Below, piece by piece: positions 1 through 5,478 of a stretch of DNA of 9,748 nt. The stretch lies in assembly GCA_045541455.1 (NCBI GenBank), contig JAZQJA010000041.1, positions 1 through 9,748 on the forward strand, written 5' to 3'. The DNA comes from RGIG9041 sp045541455. GTDB taxonomy: Bacteria > Bacillota > Clostridia > Oscillospirales > QAKW01. Within the stretch, counting starts at the first letter, position 1. Every line of letters starts with the position of its first letter. Below the pieces are notes generated by a model that was given only the letters and a program-made list of their open reading frames with translations, made no database searches and was not told where the DNA came from. A program made the translations under genes and the position numbers.

Positions 1-723
1 CTTATTAATTTTACCAAGTACCATTTTTTCAACAACTGCATCAGGCTTGCTTGCGTTTTTGGGGTCATTTTTTATCTGTGCGATAAGAATGTTTTTCTCA
101 TGCTCGATTGTCTCAGCAGAAACATCTTCCGGTGAAAGAAACTCAGGAGTCATAGCAACAACCTGCATACAAATATTCTTACCAAGTTCTTTAAACTGTT
201 CACTTGCAGCGTTACCGGTTTCAAACTGTGCAACACAAGCTGCACTGCCACCACCATGAGTATAACTTACAAGGTCACCCTCAAGTCTTTCAAATCTGCG
301 AATTTTCATATTCTCGCCGATTTTAAGAATTTTTTCACGCAAAATATCTTCAACAGTAAATTCTGTGTCACGGAATTTGCAAGTGAGAAGTTCTTCAACA
401 GTAGCAGGAGCGTAATCAACAACTGCTTTGGCAGCGCCCATAACGAGATCCTGAAACTCTGCATTTTTAGCAACAAAATCTGTTTCTGAGTTTACCTCAA
501 TAATTGTACCTGCCTTTTTAGCTTCGTCTATATAAACATGAACCATACCGTCAGCAGCAATTCTGCCTGCTTTTTTGGTTTGAGCAGCAAGGCCCTTCTC
601 ACGAAGGATTTCAACTGCTTTTTCAGCATCACCGTTTGCTTCGGTAAGTGCTTTTTTACAATCCATCATACCGCAGCCGGTTTTTTCGCGGAGTGCTGCA
701 ACATCTTTAGCTGTAAAATTCAT
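1..723 (-). CDS. tsf: Elongation factor Ts (EF-Ts), partial: C-terminus beyond window edge
   Basis: EF-Ts is the cytosolic nucleotide-exchange factor that recycles EF-Tu-GDP to EF-Tu-GTP in translation elongation. The window holds 241 residues with no stop. Members of this family in Firmicutes run to about 290-305 residues, so roughly the last 50-60 lie outside. The N-terminal UBA-like domain (residues 1-45) has the family pattern LREKTGCGMMDCKKAL. The core signature ETDFVAKN spans residues 80-87; its D82-F83 match the Asp-Phe pair that contacts EF-Tu in known structures. The ATG at 721-723 is supported by an AGGAGG site (731-736) eight bases upstream. Only 24 bases separate it from the rpsB stop, so it is the second gene of the rpsB-tsf operon. 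No promoter is visible in the gap. The call is secure. Confidence 0.97.
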   Translation of the reverse strand, partial: MNFTAKDVAALREKTGCGMMDCKKALTEANGDAEKAVEILREKGLAAQTKKAGRIAADGMVHVYIDEAKKAGTIIEVNSETDFVAKNAEFQDLVMGAAKAVVDYAPATVEELLTCKFRDTEFTVEDILREKILKIGENMKIRRFERLEGDLVSYTHGGGSAACVAQFETGNAASEQFKELGKNICMQVVAMTPEFLSPEDVSAETIEHEKNILIAQIKNDPKNASKPDAVVEKMVLGKINK

Positions 724-747
724 TATGTTATCCTCCTAAATATTTAA

Positions 748-1479
748 TTATTCTGCTTCAGCAGGAGTTTCTGCAGCTTCTTCTGCTGCAAACTGCTCAC
801 CCTGTTTGCCCTCAAGAATAGCATTTGCTATTGTTTCTGCAATAAGTTTAACTGCTCTGATAGCATCGTCATTGCCAGGGATCGGGTAATCAATTTCATC
901 GGGATCACAGTTTGTATCAACAATAGCTACTACGGGGATACCGAGAGCGTGAGCCTCTGAAATTGCAATTCTTTCTTTTTTAGGATCAACTACGAACATA
1001 ACTGAAGGAGCTTCCTTCATTTCTTTGATACCGCCGTAGTTCTTTTCGAGTATTTCTTTTTCGTGAACGAGTTTCAAAACTTCTTTTTTGGGAAGAAGGT
1101 CAAATGTACCATCTTCTTCCATCTTCTCAATCTGACAGAGTCTCTGAATGCTCTTTCTGATTGTTTTGAAGTTGGTGAGCATACCGCCCGGCCATCTCTC
1201 GCTTACATAGTACATACCAACTCTCTGAGCTTCGTCACGGATTGAATCCTGAGCCTGTTTTTTGGTACCTACGAAAAGTACATTGCCGCCCTCTGCAGCA
1301 ATATCGCGAACGAACATATACGCTTCTTCGATCTTCTTAACAGTCTTCTGAAGGTCGATGATGTAGATGCCGTTTCTCTCTGTGAAGATGTACTCAGCCA
1401 TTTTAGGATTCCATCTTCTTGTTTGGTGTCCGAAATGAACACCTGCTTCCAATAATTGTTTCATTGAAACTACTGACAT
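748..1479 (-). CDS. rpsB: 30S ribosomal protein S2 (uS2)
   Basis: This is ribosomal protein uS2 of the small subunit, which binds late in 30S assembly near S1 and the platform side. It has 243 residues, close to the usual bacterial length of 240-260. The N-terminus carries the family hallmark LLEAGVHFGHQTRRWNPKM, followed by YIFTERNGIYIIDLQKT. The middle has the conserved VGTKKQAQ and ERWPGGMLTNF blocks, and PVVAIVDTNCDPD lies near residue 190. The C-terminus is an acidic, Ala/Glu-rich tail. The ATG start is preceded by an AAAGGAGG site. It is the first gene of the operon with tsf and is driven by the strong promoter at 1584-1612 through a structured leader of about 100 nt. Confidence 0.98.
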   Translation of the reverse strand: MSVVSMKQLLEAGVHFGHQTRRWNPKMAEYIFTERNGIYIIDLQKTVKKIEEAYMFVRDIAAEGGNVLFVGTKKQAQDSIRDEAQRVGMYYVSERWPGGMLTNFKTIRKSIQRLCQIEKMEEDGTFDLLPKKEVLKLVHEKEILEKNYGGIKEMKEAPSVMFVVDPKKERIAISEAHALGIPVVAIVDTNCDPDEIDYPIPGNDDAIRAVKLIAETIANAILEGKQGEQFAAEEAAETPAEAE

Positions 1480-1577
1480 TTTTATGTCCTCCTTTTAGTT
1501 TACACCTCCATATGCTTATAAATCACCCAACCGCGATTGCGGCAACAAGGACAAAACTGCATATGTGCGTATTACAG
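1480..1577 (-). promoter_or_regulatory. Structured 5' leader of rpsB, candidate S2-autoregulatory element
   Basis: The rpsB transcript probably begins near 1577 and has a leader of about 95-100 nt. In RNA sense it can form an enclosing 7-bp helix: CATATGC (complement of 1559-1565) with GCATATG (complement of 1509-1515). Inside it is a CCGC-AATC-GCGG hairpin (1531-1542). The enclosing helix ends about 30 bases before the start codon and just upstream of a GGAGG-like sequence and the true Shine-Dalgarno. S2-mediated autoregulation of rpsB-tsf through the leader is known in gammaproteobacteria. Whether this leader does the same is inference; I did not recognise a named Firmicute motif. Confidence 0.45.
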
Positions 1578-1583
1578 TCGAAT

Positions 1584-1612
1584 ATTATAGCATACTATTT
1601 TTTTAATTTCAA
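1584..1612 (-). promoter_or_regulatory. Sigma-A promoter of rpsB-tsf
   Basis: On the minus strand, TTGAAA (1607-1612), a 17-base spacer and TATAAT (1584-1589). The spacer ends in TGC, giving an extended -10. Transcription should start near 1577. This is the only good promoter between the divIVA-like gene and rpsB. Confidence 0.85.
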
Positions 1613-1648
1613 TAGTTTTTTATAATTTATTTATATTTATATATAATT

Positions 1649-1680
1649 AATAATGCGTCGGTTTTTGCCGACGCATTATT
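1649..1680 (-). terminator. Hairpin terminator after the divIVA-like gene
   Basis: A perfect 13-bp inverted repeat, AATAATGCGTCGG / CCGACGCATTATT (1649-1661 and 1668-1680), with a six-base loop. It begins three bases after the divIVA-like stop and lies upstream of the rpsB promoter. The following minus-strand sequence is AT-rich but has no clean T run, so termination may be imperfect. Confidence 0.75.
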
Positions 1681-1683
1681 AGG

Positions 1684-2298
1684 TTAAATATCCTGTTTGA
1701 AATTATCTGCTGTGTTATTAATATCCTGACTCATAAATCCTAGGTATTGAGTAAAATCATCAAGAGAACGACGAATGTTTACAATTCGTGAATCAATATC
1801 AGCTTTTGAAGCTTCAACATTTTTCTTCATCACATCAAAATCACTTTGTAGTTTTGTAAAACGGTCAAATGCATCAAGCATAAGTTTTTTAGCACGCGAC
1901 TCTGCATCGGAATAAATTTCAGCAGCATCTGCCTTAGCCTTAATCATTAGTTCTGCTATGATTTCCTTTTGGCTGTCATAGAGGTCTGCCTTTGCGCGAA
2001 GAGCATCAAGTTGGTCGTTTGAGATAAGCGAAGCCTGATACTGTGCAGAAAGTTTTTCGGTAAGTTCTTTGCGAACAGACGCTGTTATTTCTTCACGAAT
2101 TGCAGCAAGTTCATCTTCACTGGGTTCACGTGTTACAGACTCATTTTCATTTAGTTCGCCTTTATATCTTTCAAGTTCATTTTCAGCACGGTCAAGTTCG
2201 CCCTTAAGTGACTCCATTTGCTCATTGAGTTGCATTATGTAATCGGCTACCTCTTTTTTACTGTAGCCTTTAAATTCGGTTTTGAAAATTTCATTCAT
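1684..2298 (-). CDS. DivIVA-like coiled-coil protein
   Basis: A 204-residue protein whose first 20 residues fit the DivIVA lipid-binding domain: FKTEFKGYSKKEVADYIMQL aligns with the Bacillus DivIVA segment around FTKSFRGYDEDEVNEF. F9-K10 occupy the place of the Phe-Arg pair that inserts into curved membranes in B. subtilis DivIVA. Residues 22-110 and about 120-185 are heptad-like, rich in Glu, Lys, Ala and Leu, and predict coiled coils. There is no transmembrane segment. Family members sit at poles or septa and recruit division, wall-growth or sporulation proteins. The exact role here is unknown, and it is shorter and more diverged than canonical DivIVA. The ATG has a GGAAGGGG site about ten bases upstream. 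It appears to be a single-gene unit with its own promoter and terminator. Confidence 0.75.
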   Translation of the reverse strand: MNEIFKTEFKGYSKKEVADYIMQLNEQMESLKGELDRAENELERYKGELNENESVTREPSEDELAAIREEITASVRKELTEKLSAQYQASLISNDQLDALRAKADLYDSQKEIIAELMIKAKADAAEIYSDAESRAKKLMLDAFDRFTKLQSDFDVMKKNVEASKADIDSRIVNIRRSLDDFTQYLGFMSQDINNTADNFKQDI

Positions 2299-2336
2299 AC
2301 CCTTTTATCCCCTTCCGGACACAAATATACATATAA

Positions 2337-2365
2337 AGTATATCACCCAACATACTAAAAATCAA
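2337..2365 (-). promoter_or_regulatory. Sigma-A promoter of the divIVA-like gene
   Basis: On the minus strand, TTGATT (2360-2365), a 17-base spacer and TATACT (2337-2342). The spacer ends in TGA, an extended -10. The start site would be near 2330, leaving a leader of about 30 nt. The -35 box lies in the loop and arm of the hairpin at 2352-2379. Confidence 0.7.
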
Positions 2366-2379
2366 CATATTTTTAGTAT
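2352..2379 (-). terminator. AT-rich hairpin at the end of the 2373-2984 gene, possible weak terminator
   Basis: A perfect 10-bp inverted repeat, ATACTAAAAA / TTTTTAGTAT (2352-2361 and 2370-2379), with an eight-base loop. It overlaps the stop codon of the upstream minus-strand gene. It lacks both a GC-rich stem and a trailing T run, so it is a weak terminator candidate. It shares sequence with the next gene's promoter. Confidence 0.3.
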
Positions 2380-2984
2380 TGCAAAATTTCAGGGACTCCG
2401 TTTTTGAATACCAGCATTCCGTCTTCTATTTCAACGCTGTTATATTCAACGTCAAATAGCATAGCAAATTCATCTTGTTCTATAAATGGAGTGAGAATAT
2501 CCTTATCAATAGGCATTCCTGCAACACTTACTTTTGTTATTTCAAACTGTGCCATACCTTCATTATCGGTAAGTTCACCTGTAAGCGCAATGTCTTTATT
2601 TTCAACCGCAGTTAAAATAAGCGAATATTTTTCGAGTTGCGGATATGTTTCAATAAGTTTTTCTTTATCTTTAATTTTTGCACCGATATTTATATTGCCG
2701 TCGTCTTCAAATTCCAATTTAATGTTATTAAGATAACCGTCAAGCGAAAATATATTACGCGCAAGTTCTGTCACCTGATCTTCTGTAAAAGTTACAGCGC
2801 CCACATTATCGTCATAATCTACAAACGGTTCTGTTTCTTGTTGTATATTCTGTTTGGGTTGTTCTTCAGGCAAAACAGGGCTTTCATCGTCTTTTAAAAA
2901 TAGTAAAAACGCTAAAATAAGGCTAACAAAAACAAGTGCTGATATTGAAAATGAAAGCAGCCAATTTTTAGTATACTGTCTCAA
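2373..2984 (-). CDS. Membrane-anchored extracytoplasmic protein of unknown function
   Basis: I do not recognise this protein with confidence. With a TTG start at 2982-2984 it has 203 residues: a short basic N-terminus, one transmembrane helix at about residues 8-29 (LLSFSISALVFVSLILAFLL), a Pro/Glu/Gln-rich linker, and a soluble domain of about 140 residues built of alternating hydrophobic strands (LNNIKLEFEDDGNINIGAKI and ITKVSVAGMPIDKDI). Single-pass anchoring plus a beta-rich outer domain loosely resembles YpmS-type (DUF2140) proteins, but this is only a guess. The TTG start is chosen because GGAGAG (2992-2997) lies seven bases upstream and because it puts the helix at the N-terminus. A longer reading from 3059 would add a 25-residue extension without a good ribosome-binding site. 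It is divergent from the VanY gene across about 106 bases. Confidence 0.6.
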   Translation of the reverse strand: MRQYTKNWLLSFSISALVFVSLILAFLLFLKDDESPVLPEEQPKQNIQQETEPFVDYDDNVGAVTFTEDQVTELARNIFSLDGYLNNIKLEFEDDGNINIGAKIKDKEKLIETYPQLEKYSLILTAVENKDIALTGELTDNEGMAQFEITKVSVAGMPIDKDILTPFIEQDEFAMLFDVEYNSVEIEDGMLVFKNGVPEILQY

Positions 2985-3043
2985 AATTTCACTCTCCGTT
3001 TCTAATATAAGTGTATCTTGATATTTCAATTTTATAATCAGTA

Positions 3044-3072
3044 TTGAAAAAAAATACATTAAAGTATATAAT
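3044..3072 (+). promoter_or_regulatory. Sigma-A promoter of the VanY-type gene
   Basis: TTGAAA (3044-3049), a 17-base spacer and TATAAT (3067-3072), a near-consensus match. The expected start site (about 3078-3080) falls at the first base of the GAGGTG ribosome-binding site, so the leader would be only about 11-13 nt. No comparably good promoter was found for the divergent minus-strand gene. Confidence 0.7.
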
Positions 3073-3090
3073 TAAACCGAGGTGATACAT

Positions 3091-4143
3091 TTGAACAAAA
3101 AATTAATGATAACGCTACTTTGCGGTTTGCTTATATTTATAATCTCTATATCTGCCGTTTGGGTTATAAAACAACTAAAGGCACCAACTTTACCGCAAGA
3201 CAATTTATCAGACTCACAAGATACAACTGATTTGACTGACAATCAGCAAAATAACACTATGATTGACAAACCAAACGATAACCCGGCTGACATACCAAAT
3301 GATGAGCCAAGTGTTAAACCAAATGATGAGCCCAGTGTTCAGCCAAACGATGAACCCAGTGTTCAGCCAAACGATGAGCCCAGTGTTCAGCCAAACGATG
3401 AGCCCAGTGTTCAGCCAAATGAACCGATTATAAAAGAGCAAATGCCTACAAGTTACAAAGATTTTTCTTTAACAAAAGGCAAAAACGCAAAAGAAGCGTA
3501 TGATATTTTAAATTCATTTTTAGAATCAAAATATTCAATTCTCACAAACAAACAAAACAAAGTAAGTTCCGACTACGAACCATCAAATCTCGCAGTACCC
3601 AACGGTTGCGATTATAAGATGGAAAAAACTGCAGGTGATGCACTCGTAAAAATGCTAAGTGCCGCCAAAAGCGACGGTTATTACGACCTTGTGCTCTACT
3701 CGGGTTACAGAACATACGCATCTCAAAAAAACAAGTATGAAACAAGAACTCAAAAATATTTAAATCAAGGCTATTCACAGGCAGAAGCAGAAGCAAAAGC
3801 CGGTGAATACATTGCCCCTCCGGGTTCAAGTGAACATCACACAGGCCTGGCAGCCGATGTTTGTTCTTGGAAAATTGTGTCCAAATACGGCTATTTATCA
3901 GATGATTTTGATACAACTGCCGAATTTAGATGGCTTGAACAAAACTGCGCAAAATACGGGTTTATACTTCGTTATAAAAAGGGTTGTGAAGACATTACTG
4001 GATTTTTGTATGAGCCATGGCATTTTCGTTATATAGGGGTTGAGCATGCCACCGCTTGCACAGCACTTGACATAACATACGAAGAATACTATCAATTGCT
4101 CTTAAAAATGCGTGACGAAGCAAAAACCGACGCAGGTGCATAA
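3091..4143 (+). CDS. VanY-type D-alanyl-D-alanine carboxypeptidase (peptidase M15), membrane-anchored
   Basis: A zinc D,D-carboxypeptidase that should remove the terminal D-Ala from peptidoglycan pentapeptides outside the cell. Counting from the TTG at 3091 it has 350 residues. A transmembrane anchor lies at about 6-25, and a Pro/Asn/Asp-rich linker with 8-residue repeats at about 61-116. The M15 domain follows: SGYRTYASQ (204-212), the zinc motif SEHHTGLAAD (247-256, ligands H249 and D256), and EPWHFRYIG (308-316, catalytic E308 and ligand H311). All key residues are present. TTG is preferred because GAGGTG (3079-3084) is six bases upstream; the GTG at 3082 lies inside that site. No vanHAX or vanRS genes are visible, so a wall-remodelling role is more likely than glycopeptide resistance. 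It may be co-transcribed with the DUF421 gene if the hairpin at 4168 is read through. Confidence 0.9.
   Translation: MNKKLMITLLCGLLIFIISISAVWVIKQLKAPTLPQDNLSDSQDTTDLTDNQQNNTMIDKPNDNPADIPNDEPSVKPNDEPSVQPNDEPSVQPNDEPSVQPNDEPSVQPNEPIIKEQMPTSYKDFSLTKGKNAKEAYDILNSFLESKYSILTNKQNKVSSDYEPSNLAVPNGCDYKMEKTAGDALVKMLSAAKSDGYYDLVLYSGYRTYASQKNKYETRTQKYLNQGYSQAEAEAKAGEYIAPPGSSEHHTGLAADVCSWKIVSKYGYLSDDFDTTAEFRWLEQNCAKYGFILRYKKGCEDITGFLYEPWHFRYIGVEHATACTALDITYEEYYQLLLKMRDEAKTDAGA
3271..3426 (+). repeat. 24-bp in-frame tandem repeat in the VanY linker
   Basis: Six tandem 24-base units encode PNDNPADI, PNDEPSVK and four PNDEPSVQ, followed by a half unit, PNEP. Units begin at 3271, 3295, 3319, 3343, 3367 and 3391. 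The last two full copies are identical and the one before differs by one base, which suggests recent slippage-driven expansion. The linker probably spaces the enzyme from the membrane. Confidence 0.95.
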
Positions 4144-4167
4144 AAAAATTTATATAGGAAATAATAA

Positions 4168-4193
4168 GCCACGAGGTGATTCTCGTGGCTTTT
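4168..4193 (+). terminator. Terminator-like hairpin containing the DUF421 start signals
   Basis: GCCACGAG / CTCGTGGC (4168-4175 and 4182-4189) is a perfect 8-bp GC-rich stem with loop GTGATT, followed by four T. It starts 25 bases after the VanY stop and has the form of a short intrinsic terminator. The GAGGTG site (4173-4178) and the GTG start (4185-4187) of the DUF421 gene lie inside it, so it could also hide those signals in readthrough RNA. Confidence 0.6.
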
Positions 4194-4820
4194 ATGGTTA
4201 TAAGATGTTTTATTCTATATTGTGCTGTAATAGTTGCTGTAAGAATTATGGGCAAACGCCAAATAGGAGAACTACAGCCAAGTGAACTTGTAATAACGAT
4301 ATTAATTTCAGAACTTGCTTCAATGCCTATACAAGACACAGAGCAACCGTTATTATCAGGAATTTTGCCCATATTTACTCTGGCTGCAATAGAAGTTCTT
4401 GTATCAATTATTGCGCTTAAATCTATAAAAACAAGATACCTTTTTTATGGCAAACCGATAATAATGATTTACAAAGGCGTGATTTTCCAAAAAGAAATGG
4501 AAAAAGCACGCGTGTCTCTTGATGATATTGTCGAGGCAATGCGTTCGAATGGCGTTGCAAGTATTGAAGATGTTAATTTTGCTATTTTGGAAACAAACGG
4601 TAACATTAGCATAATACCTAAAGAGAGCGGAGAGATGGCAGAACTTATTATCATTGACGGAAGAGTAATAAAAGAGAACATAGCAAAAAAAGGCTTATCT
4701 GATAATTGGTTAAAAAATATATTAAAGGCCCAGCAAGTAAAAAGCGCAAAGGAAATATTTTTACTTACACTGGACAGTGCGGGAAAAACATACATTGTCA
4801 AAAAGGAGAAGTTAAGGTGA
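4185..4820 (+). CDS. DUF421 / YetF-family membrane protein
   Basis: A 211-residue membrane protein of the DUF421 (YetF/YdfS/YrbG-like) family. Three hydrophobic N-terminal segments (about 2-20, 35-50 and 56-76) enclose the family blocks RIMGKRQIGELQPSELVITI and SELASMPIQDTEQPLLSGI. The cytosolic C-terminal domain follows, with FYGKPIIMIYKG and VNFAILETNGNISIIPK. The biochemical function is unknown. In Bacillus, DUF421 proteins fused to DUF1657 (2Duf) and YetF affect the spore inner membrane and wet-heat resistance. GTG 4185 is chosen because GAGGTG lies six bases upstream and because it gives the 12-residue lead to the ILY segment that I recall for the family. GTG 4176 and ATG 4194 are alternatives. 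It overlaps the next gene by four bases. Confidence 0.88.
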   Translation: MAFMVIRCFILYCAVIVAVRIMGKRQIGELQPSELVITILISELASMPIQDTEQPLLSGILPIFTLAAIEVLVSIIALKSIKTRYLFYGKPIIMIYKGVIFQKEMEKARVSLDDIVEAMRSNGVASIEDVNFAILETNGNISIIPKESGEMAELIIIDGRVIKENIAKKGLSDNWLKNILKAQQVKSAKEIFLLTLDSAGKTYIVKKEKLR

Positions 4821-5170
4821 AACGAAGCATAGTATCATTCATAATCCTTACGGTTGTGATATTATTAGGAGCTGGCGGTGAGTTGATTTATTCAAGCTTA
4901 TTATCAAATAAAATCACCGATACAATTAGTGAGTGCCAAACGTTAGAAAATGACGAAAAAATAAATAAATGCCGCGAACTTTATGACTATATTGAAAAGC
5001 ACGAAGGTTTAAACGAATTGTTTTTATCAAGAAAAATGCTTGAAAAAATCACCATTGAATCTAAAGGGATTTGTATATATTTAAAAAATCACGATGATAC
5101 AAGTTTTGAAATTTCACTTGCTAAATTGGAAACATACGCAAAAGATATTTACGGTGGCGGAGTTTTTTAA
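4817..5170 (+). CDS. DUF4363-family membrane-anchored protein
   Basis: A 117-residue protein with an N-terminal transmembrane helix (about residues 5-24) and a helical, Cys- and Lys-rich extracytoplasmic domain (SECQTLENDEKINKCREL; LSKLE-like helices towards the C-terminus). Size, topology and position directly after a DUF421 gene fit the DUF4363 family of Clostridia, whose function is unknown. The start is GTG 4817: an AAAAGGAG site lies just upstream, and the GTG overlaps the DUF421 stop as GTGA, suggesting translational coupling. A longer in-frame reading from 4706 would run inside the DUF421 gene and is not supported. The pair probably acts together at the membrane; that is inference from gene order. 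Confidence 0.8.
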   Translation: MKRSIVSFIILTVVILLGAGGELIYSSLLSNKITDTISECQTLENDEKINKCRELYDYIEKHEGLNELFLSRKMLEKITIESKGICIYLKNHDDTSFEISLAKLETYAKDIYGGGVF

Positions 5171-5197
5171 CAGATTTTAAAGCAATTGCATAGTATA
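5170..5197 (+). promoter_or_regulatory. Candidate mother-cell (sigma-K/sigma-E-like) promoter before the 50-aa gene and spoVM
   Basis: AC (5170-5171), a 17-base spacer and CATAGTATA (5189-5197) match the B. subtilis sigma-K pattern AC-N17-CATANNNTA. The -10 also partly fits sigma-E (CATA at the same place). A start near 5203 would give a leader of about 25 nt containing the AAGGTGG site at 5216-5222. The motif has few fixed bases, so a chance match is possible; position and the spoVM context raise its weight. Confidence 0.35.
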
Positions 5198-5228
5198 AAG
5201 CAAGAAAAGGTTATAAAGGTGGTGCGAA

Positions 5229-5381
5229 GTGAATACACAAGGTATCAAGACTATAGCACTCGCTATCACCTGCTTTTCTCTTGGTACTATCGTACAGATA
5301 TTTATACCCAACTTTTTTATAGTGATACTGCTTGCGTGTATTTTGCTTGCGATAGGACTGTTCATCTTAATCAAGTGCTGA
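5229..5381 (+). CDS. Small two-helix membrane protein (50 aa), hypothetical
   Basis: A 50-residue reading frame, not recognised as a named family. After a short N-terminus (MNTQGIK) it is almost wholly hydrophobic: helix 1 at about residues 8-23, a turn at IFIPNFF (24-30), and helix 2 at about 31-48, ending LIKC. This predicts a helical hairpin in the membrane. The GTG start has AAGGTGG (5216-5222) six bases upstream. The stop at 5379-5381 is 17 bases before spoVM, on the same strand. Two longer overlapping frames lack comparable signals. The spacing makes co-expression with spoVM likely, so a role in the forespore or outer spore membrane is a reasonable inference, but there is no direct evidence of function. 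Confidence 0.65.
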   Translation: MNTQGIKTIALAITCFSLGTIVQIFIPNFFIVILLACILLAIGLFILIKC

Positions 5382-5398
5382 AAGAGAGGTAGGTATGT

Positions 5399-5476
5399 GT
5401 GAAAGTTATAGTTATTAAACCACCAAAGTTTATTGCAGGAATATTAAAAGCTGTATTTAAAATACATAACGATTAA
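5399..5476 (+). CDS. spoVM: Stage V sporulation protein SpoVM
   Basis: A 25-residue amphipathic peptide matching SpoVM, the mother-cell protein that recognises the positive curvature of the outer forespore membrane and anchors the coat ATPase SpoIVA. Against the 26-residue B. subtilis protein, M1, K2, I6, K7, P9, K10, F11, G14, I15 and A18 are the same at the same positions, and K17 replaces Arg. P9 is the residue known to be needed for correct localisation. Residue 8 is Pro instead of Leu, giving an unusual KPPKF core. The GTG start follows GAGGTAGG (5386-5393) by five bases. The ATG at 5395 is in another frame and gives only seven codons. It is the last gene before the bidirectional terminator. 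Confidence 0.88.
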   Translation: MKVIVIKPPKFIAGILKAVFKIHND

Positions 5477-5478
5477 AA

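Noticed and set aside
3214..3441. A 75-codon minus-strand frame with repeated WLNTGLIV units
   Set aside because: It is the reverse reading of the 24-bp repeat in the VanY linker. The repeat length is a multiple of three, so all frames stay open; there is no ribosome-binding site.
3542..3916. A 124-codon minus-strand frame inside the VanY gene
   Set aside because: It lies opposite the conserved M15 catalytic domain, has no start signals and has a composition typical of an antisense shadow.
3082..4143. VanY as part of a glycopeptide-resistance cluster
   Set aside because: No vanH, vanA/B-type ligase, vanX or two-component regulator is present within the window. VanY-type enzymes are common as ordinary wall enzymes in Clostridia.
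4706..4816. N-terminal extension of the DUF4363 protein
   Set aside because: The extension is basic and hydrophilic, lies wholly within the DUF421 gene in another frame and has no ribosome-binding site. GTG 4817 has one and puts the membrane helix at the N-terminus.
5177..5374. A 65-codon minus-strand frame opposite the 50-residue gene
   Set aside because: It is antisense to a better-supported frame, lacks start signals and would run into a region with no terminator of its own.
5186..5392. A 68-codon plus-strand frame overlapping the 50-residue gene
   Set aside because: It has no suitable ribosome-binding site and no membrane or domain pattern. The overlapping 50-residue frame has a good site, a coherent hydrophobic hairpin and fits the spacing to spoVM.
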